The notes under the pieces are model-generated. The model searched no databases. It saw nothing but the letters and a program-made list of their open reading frames with translations, and had not been told where the DNA came from. Shown here piece by piece: positions 37,652 through 50,484 of a DNA stretch of 64,000 nucleotides. How positions within the stretch are numbered: position 1 is the stretch's first letter; every line of letters starts with the position of its first letter. The stretch lies in NCBI RefSeq assembly GCF_910589235.1, contig NC_060957.1, forward strand, positions 9,204,662 through 9,268,661. Reading direction: 5' to 3'. The DNA is from Vespa crabro. Its lineage: Eukaryota; Arthropoda; Insecta; Hymenoptera; Vespidae. Position numbers and translations under genes: made by a program.

Positions 37652-37659
37652 TATAAAAG
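37652..37659 (+). promoter_or_regulatory. Probable TATA box of gene E
   Basis: TATAAAAG in the same context as before gene C, 149 bp upstream of the start codon used here. Conservation with C supports a functional core promoter. Confidence 0.55.
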
Positions 37660-37807
37660 AGAAGGAGAATTAATTATTAAAAGTTGTATATGGTTTCACT
37701 GAACGTCCTTGACTGATCAGTGTTACAGTATATAAACAGTTTCGCTTTCATCAAAGAGGAAAAAAAGCCTAACTAATTAAAAGTCACGATCAATAATAAC
37801 AAACCAT

Positions 37808-40457
37808 ATGGCAACTGCAGCAGCAGCGATACAAACGACTATGACTGCACTCGATATCGGAAATCTGAGTATCATATCATTTCTAATATCTGTCTTAATT
37901 TCTTTCTATTATTATCTAATGGATCCCGAAAATCAACCACAAGTCACAAAAAATCTATTAAAGGAATACGATTTCGTAGTGGTAGGTGGCGGTTCAGCTG
38001 GAAGTGTTGTTGTTAATAGATTAACAGAGAATCCAGAATGGAGTGTACTTCTTTTAGAAGCAGGTGGTTTCGAAAACATCATTACGGACATACCGATTTT
38101 ATCTACCTATTTACAAAATACCAAAATAGATTGGAAATATAGGACTGAAAACCAAGATAGTGCTTGTCAAGCGATGAAAGATAAACGTTGTTGCTGGCCC
38201 CGTGGAAAGGTAAGCTCTTTGATTCACCTGTAATGTAAAATCGTTGAAGAATTCAATAACAATACCAATTATTTTATAATTACATTGCTGATATGTTAGG
38301 TTACTGTGCGTCGTAATACAAAAAATGTCGAATATATGAAAAACAATCAGATTAAAGAGAAAATAATACTTTACTGATGAACAAAATTTTCATCAAAACT
38401 CTTTCGTAAATAAGGTCGTTTTCAAAGGAGAATAAATGAATGGTTGCTAATATAACGTAACGGAATAAAAAAAAAGTATCAGATAATTGAAGATACAAGA
38501 ATGAAATGAATTTGCATTAAACTTATTATATATAATTTTCTAACGTCTATAAATCATATTGCGGTAGATATGCTAATAATACATTCATTGATTATACAAA
38601 ACATCATGTTGGATCCTTTGAATTAAACACCTACCTGAACATGATTTATAAATATCTATACCTAAAATTCTCCGGGTTCTACTATTAAAATGAATATAGA
38701 CTTTGATTTGACATAGGACTACCTTGTCGGTCTTCAGCGAAAGAGTTTGAAATGATATAGTAAAACCGCCCGCGAAAATATCAATAACAAAAGCAATCAT
38801 AAGTCACTGAAACAACTTTGCTTATTTTCGTGAAAATAACTTAAAATTATTACATCATAATATTATTCCCTTGATTCTAGGTATTAGGAGGTTCAAGCGT
38901 ACTTAATGCCATGCTATATATTCGTGGAAATCGTCGTGACTTCGATCAATGGGAAAGCTTTGGTAACCCTGGTTGGGGATATGACGATGTACTCCCATAC
39001 TTTAAAAAATCACAGGATCAAAGAAACCCATATTTAGCGCGGAACACCAAATACCACAGCACAGGTAAGCTACGATTTTGATTGTTCATAAAATTAAGAA
39101 AATTGAGATGATTAATTTTTTGAAACAACAAGACATTACAAGTGATATTGAGTCATCCATTTAATCTCATGCAAAAATGGATTTTACAGGTGGTTATTTA
39201 ACTATTCAAGAGTGTCCCTATAATACGCCTCTAAGTCTAGCCTACCTTCAAGCTGCAGAAGAGATGGATTATAACATCGTGGATGTAAATGGCCAACAAC
39301 AAACGGGCTTTACATTGCCTCAATATACAATGCGCAGGGGCGCTAGATGTAGTGCAGCCAAGGCATTCGTACGTCCCATCAAATTTCGAAAGAATTTTCA
39401 CCTATCGTTATGGAGCCATGTTACGCGTGTTCTCATAGATCCAAGTACCAAAAGAGCATATGGTGTAGAATTTATTAGGAATGGTCGTGTTGAGACCGTA
39501 TTTGCGAAGAAAGAAGTTATACTTTCGGCAGGTGCTATAAACACCCCTCAATTATTGATGCTGTCTGGAATCGGTGCTAAAAATCACCTCGAAGATCTTG
39601 ATATTCCAGTGATTCAGGATTCACCTGGTGTTGGACAGAATCTTCAAGATCATATATCCATTGTTGGTCTAACCTACCTTATTGACCACGAGATCAGCAT
39701 TGTTTATAGTCGCTTATTGAATATGAACACCATATTGAAATATGCAATTACCGAGAACGGTCCTCTAACCTCGAGTATTGGTCTCGAAGTAGTAGGCTTT
39801 TTATCCACTAAATATGCCAATCAGACGGACGATTGGCCAGATATAGAATTTATGATTGACTCTATCGCGATAAATAACGTTAAAGATATTTTGCGTTACT
39901 TCTGCGTAACGGACGATTTTTTTAATGAAGCCTATGGAGAAATCATTAATCAAGATAGTTTCAACATTTTACCAATGTTGCTCAGACCTAAATCTCGTGG
40001 ATATGTGAAATTAAAGTCGAAAAATCCGCTCGATTATCCATTAATGTATCACAATTATTTGACGAATCCTGATGATGTTAATGTTTTACGTGAAGGAGTC
40101 AAAGCAGCAATTGCATTTGGTGAGACGAGTAGCATGAAAAGATTAGGGATAAGATTTCACAATAAGCCATTGCCAAATTGTAATCATCTTCCGATGTTCA
40201 CGGATGAGTATTGGGAATGTGCAATTCATCAATACACAATTACAATTTATCACGTGAGCTGTACTGCGAAAATGGGTCCACGATCCGATCCAATGGCGGT
40301 CGTAGATCCCTCTTTAAAAGTATATGGAGTAGAAGGACTTCGAGTGATCGATGCATCGATCATGCCTACGATCACTAGTGGAAATATCAATGCACCTGTG
40401 ATAATGATTGGTGAAAAAGGTTCAGATCTTATAAAAAAGGACTGGATGTCCATATGA
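37808..40457 (+). CDS. GMC oxidoreductase E (glucose dehydrogenase-like, mosaic)
   Basis: Predicted FAD-dependent GMC oxidoreductase of 617 residues. Exons are 37808-38209, 38881-39064 and 39190-40457; introns are 671 bp and 125 bp. The ATGATG start of paralogues is ATAATA here, so translation probably begins at the next in-frame ATG (MATAAAAIQ), five codons in. The FAD motif is G60-G-G62-S-A-G65 and the catalytic pair is His550 (YHVSCTAKMG) and Asn594. The gene is a patchwork: promoter, exon 1 and intron 1 match C; exon 2 and the first part of intron 2 match B/D; much of exon 3 matches D; the 3' end and TGA match A. The C-terminal extension is lost (DWMSI). The next intact gene is F, 4.2 kb downstream. 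Confidence 0.92.
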
Positions 40458-41333
40458 AAGAGAAGCAATGAGATTTTCTCAGCCTTTTTCGATCAACATT
40501 AGACAGTTGGAATAGGTCTGCGAACGAAAGTAAAATATATATTTTTATTATTGCATTGTGTAAAGTGATTATGAAAACAGATTGAATGTTTTAAACACTT
40601 GTTTTTTTAAGGTTTACGTTTCCTTTTTCTTTTTCTGTCGTTAAGATCCAATCGTAATTATCCAATTCTGTTCTTGTTTAAAATATAATTATATAACATT
40701 ACGATATAAACTAACAAATTGATTTTTACAATTTTTTATTTTGTTAAAAGAAAAACCATTTGTAACTTTGAAATTACACTGGAGTACAATATTTACATAT
40801 GCATATAATATATTTTAAATGTGAAAGTCCATAAAACATTTTGCTTTCGGAATTAACATTTTTTACATTCTGGGATTTTACAAAGTCCCGTCTTATCAAA
40901 AAAGATTGATCAATGAGCTATTTCATTCATTTGCACATTTTTTTAATGGATTTGATTGAAACTGCAATTGGTCCTCGTATTTCCTTTCTTTGTAACTTTT
41001 CATCTACTGAATATGACATAGAACATCCTTCCTCTTTACCTCTTTTTCCTTTTTGACTTAAATAAAGAACAATTTGTGTTTTAAAATGTAGATGACTATA
41101 TTGATGTTTGCTTCAAACATTATGTAATAGACAATCACTTCTTATATATAAGCCAAGCATTTATTATTATCAAATCCAATAGACAGAACACAATACGATG
41201 ATACTTTTTATTTTATTAATTATATAATTTTACTATATTTGGGCTTTCAATGTCATTGCTTTTTTAAGATTTTTTATTTCATCATATTACTGTACTTATT
41301 GGATATACTCTATAAAATGTACATAATAAGTAC
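40458..41333. other. 3' flank of gene E
   Basis: The first 200 bp matches the DNA after gene A; after that it aligns, with divergence, to the DNA after genes B and D (about 14.5-15.0 kb). No gene is seen. Confidence 0.55.
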
Positions 41334-42206
41334 TTGTTGACGTACGCGTGCGTCTCTTCATTGTTCGCGGTATTTTATCTTAAGGGTTATGTATCACCAT
41401 TGGAAATATTTATCCGTGGGAACCTATTGGATATTAATTAACAAAGCGCATAGACAAAAGCACGTGGTCACCTTTGTCTGGGCCTAGGCATTCTTAGTAA
41501 AGTACCTGAATTTGATAGTATGTCAATCCGGCTAATAAGTAAATAACGGAAGTAGACGCCTAGGCGCCATAAGCCAAGGTTTATCTGGCTTCTAGTTTTG
41601 TAATATCCATTATCAACCTCTAATCACACACCACTAGGACAAAGGGGCACACATAGAATGTTTGAACATTCCAGTGAACTATCCCCGACCAATGGAAAAA
41701 ATATTTATTTTTTCCCTCTCCATATATCAAACTCCGTCCTTTACCAATCTCATTTAAGTTTACGTGGATAGTTCAAAATAGGCAAAAGAATGAGTCAAGC
41801 CACATCTTTCAGATTCACAGCATCTAAACTCTCAAGCCTTCTTCAGAAGCAACCAATAGAACTAACTGCACATCATACACGAGACACACAAACAATTGTA
41901 ATTCATTCAATCAAATACACGGTGAGATTTACATAGCGCGCATCATTTAATATTGCGCAATTACTTCTCCATTTCTCACAGGATCCTTTAGAAGAACGCG
42001 CGTTCTCCCATTAATTTGCGGAAATGCGGCGAGCAGTATTTTGTAGACGGACTACAAACGGTATCCTAGCATAGTGCCGCCGCCCTCATTCATCGCTATC
42101 AGTGGGTCTATAGCTCGGATGAGACGGGGGACATTTCCTCCATGTTAGTCGATTATCATCGCTGGTCCAATGCGAAAAGCGCATTTAAAAATGTTTTCGT
42201 CAACAA
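41334..42206. mobile_element. Possible inverted-repeat element between genes E and F
   Basis: About 873 bp interrupts the alignment with the DNA after genes B and D (which continues from about 42215). It is visibly richer in G+C than its surroundings. Its ends carry TTGTTGACG (41334-41342) and CGTCAACAA (42198-42206), a perfect 9 bp inverted repeat, and a 14 bp palindrome AGAACGCGCGTTCT lies at 41993-42006. No target duplication and no long reading frame are seen, so the class is unknown and the borders are tentative. Confidence 0.4.
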
Positions 42207-44628
42207 TCAACAGTATTTTATTATCAGATCATTTCACAGCATTTACAATTTATATCAGTCCTTCATAACTCTGTTTCCCTTTCTCATTTCTTCATTAGAA
42301 GAAAACATACAATTTTTCAATTGATTTGACCATACAGTTGTAGTACTTGGGATTCCCATTTTTTCAAGTTTTTCTATTAATTCAATTGTAAATTAAAATT
42401 TAAAATAAATTTTAAAAGTTATCAAAAATATATGTTATACTACTATTATAGCTTAATTTAACAATTTTTTACTCCGAAAATTTCTTATTTTAAGAATCAG
42501 AAAATTGTAAAATAAAAAAGATTCAATGAAAATCGATACTAAATTTTCTAGAGTGCTTCATTTTTTATTTTAATCATTCCAACAGCAATATTCCTTATAA
42601 CAAATAAAGAATCTGTTTAAAATTTTTATTTCAACTTATGATTTATAATTTTTCTCACCGTTGTTGCGGAAAATTGATACTGAAAATAGATACGAAAAGT
42701 AGAGATTTTCAACGTCATATACTACACAATAAAGGGATAAAAATAAAAAAAAAAATAAGTATATCTATTTTGCAAATAATAAATAGCTAATAAATTAAAA
42801 AAAAAATCAAACTACATTATTTGTCATAGTTTTTATGAAAAAACAAAGAGAATTTGCTATTGTGAAAATATAATTTTTTTATAGACGATTAAAATCGTTT
42901 CTGCCAATATGCGAATAAAATACGTACGTATTTTTTTTTTACAAATTTAGAAACGAAAATATAACAATAACATTGAAGCAATTCGGATTCATTCTCTATT
43001 GCGAAAAAACATTCTTATAGCTTATATTAATATTATTATTTCAAAAAAAGAAATTTCTTTTTTAAATGTTTTTCGCAATATTGATTGAAAAAGCACTTCA
43101 AAGACACTGCAGCTTTCTACTCGCATACATTTTCAATGTAATTTTACATGGATAACTTTCTTGAGAAAAGAGCGCCTTCTCTAAGCAAAATCTATTGATA
43201 AAGTCTATAGATAAAATCTCTTCTTACTTCATTCACACTCCTTGAACGCGATAATGTCGGTTAAATAAATTTCTATTACGAAACATATCTAAATTTTTAA
43301 ATAAAATTTAAAAATATTGTTTTATATTTACATTGATATTTGTTTTCATTCATTATTAAAGGAAACAAAACGAAAAGATATCGTATCGTTGAGCACGATG
43401 CAGTTCTTCGTGTGGAATGTCAATTCTGTATCACAACGAGGAAGTAAGAGAGATTCCATTTCTTCGAGACTTATTAAAATGCAACACGCATTTCGATAGA
43501 AAGAAATGCATATTTGTTTGCGATATGTGCGACATAACAATGCAAAGGAGATAATAAAGTAAAAATATTTTACTACATTAAATCACGTAAAACCAATATA
43601 GAACTAGTTAGAATCGACTGAACCAGCCTTTCTTCTTACTCTCGAAGGAAAAGTAGAACACCGAAAGAAGGCACTGGAACATTGTCTTGAAGTGAAATGT
43701 AATTCGAACGTAACGACTTTTCCTATCCTTTTTTTTTTCTTTTTATTGAAATTATTATTTAAAAGCAAATTAAAAATATTCTTTTTCTATTGAGATTAAT
43801 AAAAATATTTGTAGAAATAACGAAAACGTAATAAAAATAATCAAATTAGTACTATTTATGTGAATACTTTCACAAATATCTCAAAGAAGAGGCATGAAAA
43901 AGTATATAACATATATACCACATAAAGGTGAAAGTATCCGAGAATGGATTCTCTTTCGTGACGTCAACGAAAAAGAATTCGTATCCACTAAAACCATACG
44001 TTACACGTGCAAACCTACGTTTTATTGTCCACCATCCACTAACTGGATTCATTGAAATTCATTTTGACAAACAATAAATTAATTCTTTTAATTTTTTCAA
44101 AAGTCAAGTAATTTTAATGAAGAACCTAAATTAATATTCCGGCACATTTGCACATTCACATTTTTGTAATGATGAAATAAAATCTAAATAACGAATAGAG
44201 AGTCACATCGAAATTAGTTTCACTCTGAAAAGATTGATAATACGTTTCGATACTTTTCTTTTTAGCTATACGATCGTCCTCACCTAGTAAGTCGATGCGA
44301 TGCACGAGAATCTAACAAGATTTCACTCTCAGTATTCAATACACCGTCGGCATTGAAACTCTTTACACTGCTCTTAGTCTACGGTGTTTCGCCGGTATAT
44401 TTAAGAGAAAAGTATGGACAAGTTTTAAGCAAGTTATTTCTTATAACATAATATCTGAATTGAAGAAAGTGTCTGTGATTTAAAAGTTACAAAATTCGAA
44501 TAGCAAAATACTCGATAAAACAAATAGTGATGGTGTGTAAATAATTATTTTCGAAGAATAATTTTATAATTAACGCAATATCTGTGACGATATTATGTTA
44601 AAAAAATTAAGGTGAATAAATCTAGGAA
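42207..44628. other. 5' flank of gene F
   Basis: AT-rich and without a supported gene. The part at about 42.8-43.4 kb is the intact version of the flank preserved in the F ghosts. A TATATTTA at about 44395 is a possible core promoter, and an unspliced or spliced 5' UTR would lie between it and 44629. Confidence 0.5.
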
Positions 44629-46748
44629 ATGACAATAGGTTTGGTTTCCTTAATTGCTACGACATCCGCCGTAGGAGTCGGTTTGATACCACTTGTGGCA
44701 ATCGGACTATCGTTATACAGATACGATGAAATGGATCCTGAATCTCCTCCGAAAAATACTCGCGAGGTAAATTATTAATTTTAATTTCTTCGATCATCTT
44801 TTTTTTCTAGTCATAAATAAGATGTAAATTATTTTCGGTAATGAATTCTCCAGTTAAATCGAATGTACGACTTCATCATTGTGGGAGGTGGAAGTGCAGG
44901 AGCAGTGATAGCTTCGAGATTATCCGAAGTATCCAATTGGAGCGTATTGTTAATAGAGGCTGGTGATAATGAAAACGAAATTTCTAACATACCACTTTTC
45001 GCTGGCTATGGCCAATTATCTGAATTAGATTGGAAATATCAAACCATGCCGTCAATGACATCAGCTTATTGTCTCGCGATGGTAGGAGACAGGTGTAATT
45101 GGCCACGTGGAAAGGTTTTGGGTGGTAGCAGTGTCCTAAATGCCATGATATACGTGCGCGGCAACAGGTAATTCTTCTTTACTTACGTGACGTATTACGT
45201 TCTGCATACGTATGTACATCTAATAGTATATATAAAATATGTGTATCTAATACCTATACCCATAAAGTGAAAAACGTGAGAAATGAGAAACCTTCTTACA
45301 ATAGCCTCTGACGTTATTACACATTGATTATTATTACTAATAGCAAGTAATTCTATTTTAGATTGGATTACGACAAATGGGCAAGAATGGGTAATACCGG
45401 CTGGAGTTACGAGGAAGTTCTTCCTTACTTTCTCAAGTCTGAGGATAACAGAAACCCTTATTTGCAAAGATCACCTTACCATAAAACGGGAGGCTACTTA
45501 ACGATACAGGAACCACCATGGAGATCACCATTATCGATTGCCTTTTTACAAGCTGGACAAGAACTCGGTTATGAAAATCGTGATATCAATGGTGAAAGTC
45601 AGACTGGTTTCATGATTATGCAGGGTACGATTCGCAGAGGAAGTCGTTGCTCGTCAGCTAAAGCTTTTCTATGGCCAGTAAAGAACAGACGGAATTTGCA
45701 CATAGCTTTGAAAGCTCAAGTATTGAAAGTCCTCTTCAATGCCGACAAGCGAGCTACAGGAATAGAGTTTCTACGTGATGGTTTAAAACAAACAGTTAGG
45801 GTAAGGAGAGAGATCATTCTGTCAGCTGGAGCGATCAATTCACCACAATTGCTAATGCTCTCAGGCATAGGACCGAAGGAACATCTCGAGGAACTCGGTA
45901 TACCGGTATTATCTGATCTTCGAGTAGGTGACAATCTTCAGGACCATGTTGGTCTCGGTGGATTGAGCTTTACAGTGAACGAACCAATTACTTTGAAAAG
46001 GGACCGTCTACAGACACTACCAATATTACTGAATTATGCAATATACAATAAAGGGCCCCTGACTACTCCAGGAATCGAAGCCTTGGCCTTTATCAATTCT
46101 AAATACGCTGATCCTTCTGGTGTTTATCCGGACATTCAATTTCACTTTCTTCCAAGTTCCATCAATTCCGATGGTGAATCAGTAACCAAGTTTATCGGAA
46201 TAAGAGATAGCGTTTATAATACGGTGTTCAAACCATTAAAAAATGCTGACAGTTGGACAATATTACCACTTTTATTGAAACCCAAAAGTTCAGGATGGAT
46301 TCGCCTAAAAAGCAGAAATCCTCTGACTCATCCTGATATTATTCCGAATTATTTCGCTCACAAAGAAGATGTAGACATCCTGATAGAGGGTATACAAATT
46401 GCTATGGCTGTTTCAAACACAAGTGCCTTTCAAAGATTTGGTTCGAGACCATATTCTATTAAACTACCAGGCTGTCAAAAATTTCCTTTCGCTACGTATG
46501 AATATTGGGAGTGCGCTATACGACAATTTACCTTCACCATGTATCATCCAGTAGGTACGTGCAAAATGGGACCAAGAAACGATCCAACAGCTGTCGTGGA
46601 TCCAAGATTAAGAGTTTACGGCGTGAAAGGTTTACGAGTCGTTGATGCTTCTATAATGCCTACCATTGTTAATGGAAATACTAATGCACCAGTTATCATG
46701 ATCGGCGAAAAAGCAAGCGATATTATTAAAGAGGACTGGAAATATTAA
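44629..46748 (+). CDS. GMC oxidoreductase F (glucose dehydrogenase-like)
   Basis: Predicted FAD-dependent GMC oxidoreductase of 612 residues. Exons are 44629-44766, 44854-45167 and 45362-46748. Intron 1 (87 bp, phase 0) follows NTRE; intron 2 (194 bp, phase 2) splits the Arg of GNR. Neither position matches genes A-E. A hydrophobic N-terminus covers about residues 12-30, the FAD motif is G57-G-G59-S-A-G62, signature 1 is RGKVLGGSSVLNAM, and signature 2 is GAINSPQLLMLSGIG. The catalytic pair is His546 in the classic HPVGTCKMG and Asn590 in NGNTNAP. This is the intact relative of the ghost genes at 16.7 and 33.0 kb, which suggests that an A-type gene plus F once formed the duplicated unit. Confidence 0.93.
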
Positions 46749-49273
46749 AAGAAAGAACTTTGTAAATAATTTTAATTCACATAAGTCAATAATTTTATAT
46801 GTTATAATTATTATTTATAATGGATATTAGTTTAATTATATGTATTTATATTGTCATGATAAACTCAGGGATACTTTGCAAATAGAAATTCAAAAGTATT
46901 TAGCTTGAAAAACTTGTTTTTTTTTGTTCTGTGAAATAAATGAAATGTGCCATTTCGAAACTCTTAGATAATTTTATTCAGAAGTAAAAAATAAAATAAT
47001 AAGTGTTGTTGAAAGTTCAAATGTTAAGTACGGTCTTAGAAAAATTTAAATCAACGTACAACTACAGAGACTCATCCATGTATGAACCTATTAGTAAAAG
47101 AAATGGCAATGCAACTTTCTCGTTAAATTTTCTCCTCGCAATACACTTTTACGAAAAGAATGGTATCAAGATTATTATCTATGAAGCTAAATGTTTCTTT
47201 ACGTAACTATCTTTATACCTTCTCGTTAAAACTTTTCTCATGCTATTAGTTTTTGCTTCTCATTCGATTTTCTCATCGACAATACGATGAACATAAATCA
47301 GTTGAACTTGGTAATCATTAACTACATAGATAAAATATATATCTATTAATAGCAAGAAGAAAGATAAATGCGTGATATGTATATTGCGCTTTATAAATTT
47401 CACAGATTCTTCGGCAGAACGTGCGAGAATAGTGAAAGCAGAAGCCTTATCGAGTTGTCATGTACTATCGTTTACTAAACGTTAAAATACATGAAATGTA
47501 TACAAAAAAGGAAACATGTTAAACCGGATATTCATGTGAAAACTTGAAATCAGATTCACATATTTCTTGATTCTCTTCAAACATATCAAGTAAGACATCC
47601 AAAAATATTAATAATTAAATCTTCCAAAATACTTATAATTTTTTCGAATAAAGAACGTACCTACATAGAAACGAAGAATATCACTCGAGAAATCTGCTTA
47701 AAAAAATATTTAAGCAGAAAAAGACATCGGTTAGAAAACAATTCACTACTTACAATTGTTCCTAAACACAATTAGAAAATAAATTATCTTTAATGGCATC
47801 TTTCATAAAAATAGGAAAGAAAAAACAAAATAAACGAGCACGTTTACAAATAGAATAAGACCTATACGAGTATCAGCATTGAACCAGTTTATATTAATTA
47901 AAGCAAATATGTTGTAATCGTACTTTGTACTAATCATTGAGTTATTTTATGCGTAACTATTACGAAGTTAGAATAAATTAGATCTCTCCATGAGAGACTG
48001 GCTCTATGATCGATTTTCTCTGAAAATAAACAATCGCGACAAAGTATAAGCCTAATATAAAATTAAAATTTCTGTTCTTGTTAAATACAGGTATAACGGA
48101 AGTAATAGAAATTTATTGGCGCAATCTATCCTAATACTAACGCAATAGTCTTGTGTCTATTCTTGGAGAATGTACAAATAGATATATACATACAATATTA
48201 AGCGTAGGTATACATTCGGGAGAAGAGATAGGTGTGCATACAGTAAGAGAACACTTTCACTGTCAAGTAAGCGGTAAGTCTTAGAGGAAGACAAGAAGAA
48301 ATCCATGGGAAGAGGTGGACAGATGGTAGAGGGAGTAGGAACTATGGTATAGTGTAGTATCGTTCTCCTCACTGTTATTACAGGTATCTTCGTGGTCACT
48401 TATGATGATCATCTCCAGCCGGCTAAAACCTTGCTCAAAATAGTTTTGTGAGTCAGCCTCATTGAAAGTTTTTCAAGAAAGAAGAAAAGTTCGTTATTGA
48501 AGATCTGGATTAATTAGACTTATCTCTTGGATCGTTTATCATCGTGGAAGATAATTGACAGATAACAAAGGTATTTAATATTGAAAGAAATTAAATGCAA
48601 AATTTTGCAATGGACCAATAATTATTATTAAGCCATTCGTGAATTTATATTTACTTTCGATTATTTCTATATTCTACAATATTCTACTAATAGTAGAACA
48701 GGTTTAACGAATACGAGAACTCGTTGTCATTTTTTACACGTACAATCTTATAATTAATTCTATCGTTTCACATTAAGTATTCAGGGCATCTTTATTCATA
48801 AAAATTACATAAACCGTAGAATTCTATCAATTTCATATTCTCGAAGGACACTAGTATTTGCACTCTCACTTTTAAATCACTCTTTAGCTAATTACGAAGC
48901 TAAGAAAATTACAGTATATACAATATATACCTCTTTACACATAAGCTTCTTATACCATAAACTCGACAATCTAAGAGAAAAAAAATAAAAATGGCATGTT
49001 GTCATAACAATCTAAGCAAATGTATTCTGGCGATAGATATATTAACAAATACTTTAACATTAAGTAATAAACTTGTCTATGTTATATTCAACCATATTTT
49101 AAAACGATTTACTTAATTAATTATTTAATTAATTTTTTTCAATTAGTTATTCATCACACAAAATATCTTGCACCATTCCTTCACCTATATTACATACATA
49201 CTTCCTTTTCCAATAACAGTTTTAAAAAGAAAGTATTTCATGATTTAAAAAAAAAAATAATAATAATAAAGGA
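46749..49273. other. Spacer between genes F and G
   Basis: No supported gene. The first 800 bp aligns with DNA after the F ghosts (16.82-17.75 kb). The rest is AT-rich and unrecognised. Confidence 0.55.
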
Positions 49274-49282
49274 AAGAGATAT

Positions 49283-49340
<58 letters not shown>

Positions 49341-49430
49341 GGGAGGGGGAGGGGAGGGGGAGGGGAGGGAGAGGTGTATGAGAGGGGATAGGGGAGGGGA
49401 GGGGAGGGATAGAGAGAGAGAAAACACATC
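49274..49430. repeat. Purine tract: (GA)n followed by GGGGA repeats
   Basis: The + strand is almost purely A and G here. About 55 bp of GA repeats is followed by runs of three to five G separated by single A (49339-49370 and 49383-49409). The G runs satisfy the pattern expected for a G-quadruplex. Reading frames rich in Ser, Leu and Pro on the opposite strand are products of the repeat. Confidence 0.93.
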
Positions 49431-50098
49431 ATTGAAAATAATTCGTCGCAATAGATGCATCAAGGGTAATGATTATCCCGGAACTCATATGTAATAAACC
49501 TCTACTTCCGGTGTCCAATCCAATAAATTATTTCAGAAGGAAAAGTAAAGAAAGTATAGCGTTACGTTCCTCGTTAACAACACGCGAAATTCACGTTTTA
49601 TCCAAGAACTCTCAATCCTTTCTTATCCTGCTTCCGATATTATCTTAATTCCGACGAGAAAGTATAATACATAATAAATTTAATTCGCAGCTTGATAAAG
49701 AATGTTCATACTGATCGCGAAGATCTAAATTGGTAATGAACTAACAAGAAAGTCCTACATTATCTTTTATCTGAATAAAGAAATTCAAAGATGTGTAATG
49801 TAACTATGACTCTCACAGAAGAAACCGAACACAAACGAGGTTTATGTTAGCAAAGCGCTTTCACCTTTCCCCGTTATGCGATCGACAACATCTCCTTGTT
49901 CTTTAACGAAACGAATGAGAAAGAGAAACGAGATGATCCTGCCGATTCGCACGTGTTTTTAATATAAAAATCTCTGGCCGAACTTTCTTTCGTCACTTTT
50001 CATAAGACTGTTACAATATCACGTCGAGTTTTATACAAAGTAAACATTGTAATGGTTTTTATACAAGAATGAGAAAAGATAATTACGCGCACTCACGT

Positions 50099-50111
50099 AC
50101 GCATGCACGCA

Positions 50112-50143
<32 letters not shown>

Positions 50144-50155
50144 CACACACACACA
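50099..50155. repeat. (GCAC)n / (AC)n microsatellite upstream of gene G
   Basis: Alternating purine-pyrimidine repeat, GCAC units then AC units, about 330 bp upstream of the start of gene G. A splice-acceptor-like TTTTTTTCCAG follows at 50207-50217, so the tract may lie in a 5' UTR intron. Confidence 0.9.
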
Positions 50156-50415
50156 AAGATAGCAGACAAACAAATAAACAATATACACTGTATTTTTTGT
50201 TTTTCTTTTTTTTCCAGGAAGGTCGAGAATTTCCATGGAAGTACGGCTAGCGATAGCCAACTCAGAATGAAAAGGACCGATGTCGACCACCCATTTCTAG
50301 TGCGCAGAGTTGAAAACATTTATTGTAGCCGACCGCCGGATATCGATTTATGACGAAGTCTGTATAAAAGTCGTTTCGAAAGGAAAAAAAAATTAGGTCG
50401 GCTTTTGCATCGAAA

Positions 50416-50445
50416 AATAAAAAGAGAACTGTTACTTTAATCAGT
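50416..50445 (+). promoter_or_regulatory. Possible core promoter of gene G
   Basis: An AATAAAAAG TATA-like stretch at 50416-50424 lies 25-30 bp before a TCAGT initiator-like motif at 50441-50445. A better TATAAAAG occurs further up at 50363-50370 but without such an initiator at the right distance. Both remain tentative. Confidence 0.25.
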
Positions 50446-50484
50446 AGTCAGTTCATTAATCATTATCAAAAAGTAACGAAGAGG

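Noticed and set aside
49238..49463. Ser/Leu/Pro-rich proteins opposite the GA/GGGGA tract
   Set aside because: Low-complexity translation of a microsatellite.
46749..50484. Flotillin-2 exons, expected because insect GMC clusters often lie within an intron of that gene
   Set aside because: I found no flotillin-like coding segment here or elsewhere in the window; flanking exons may be outside.
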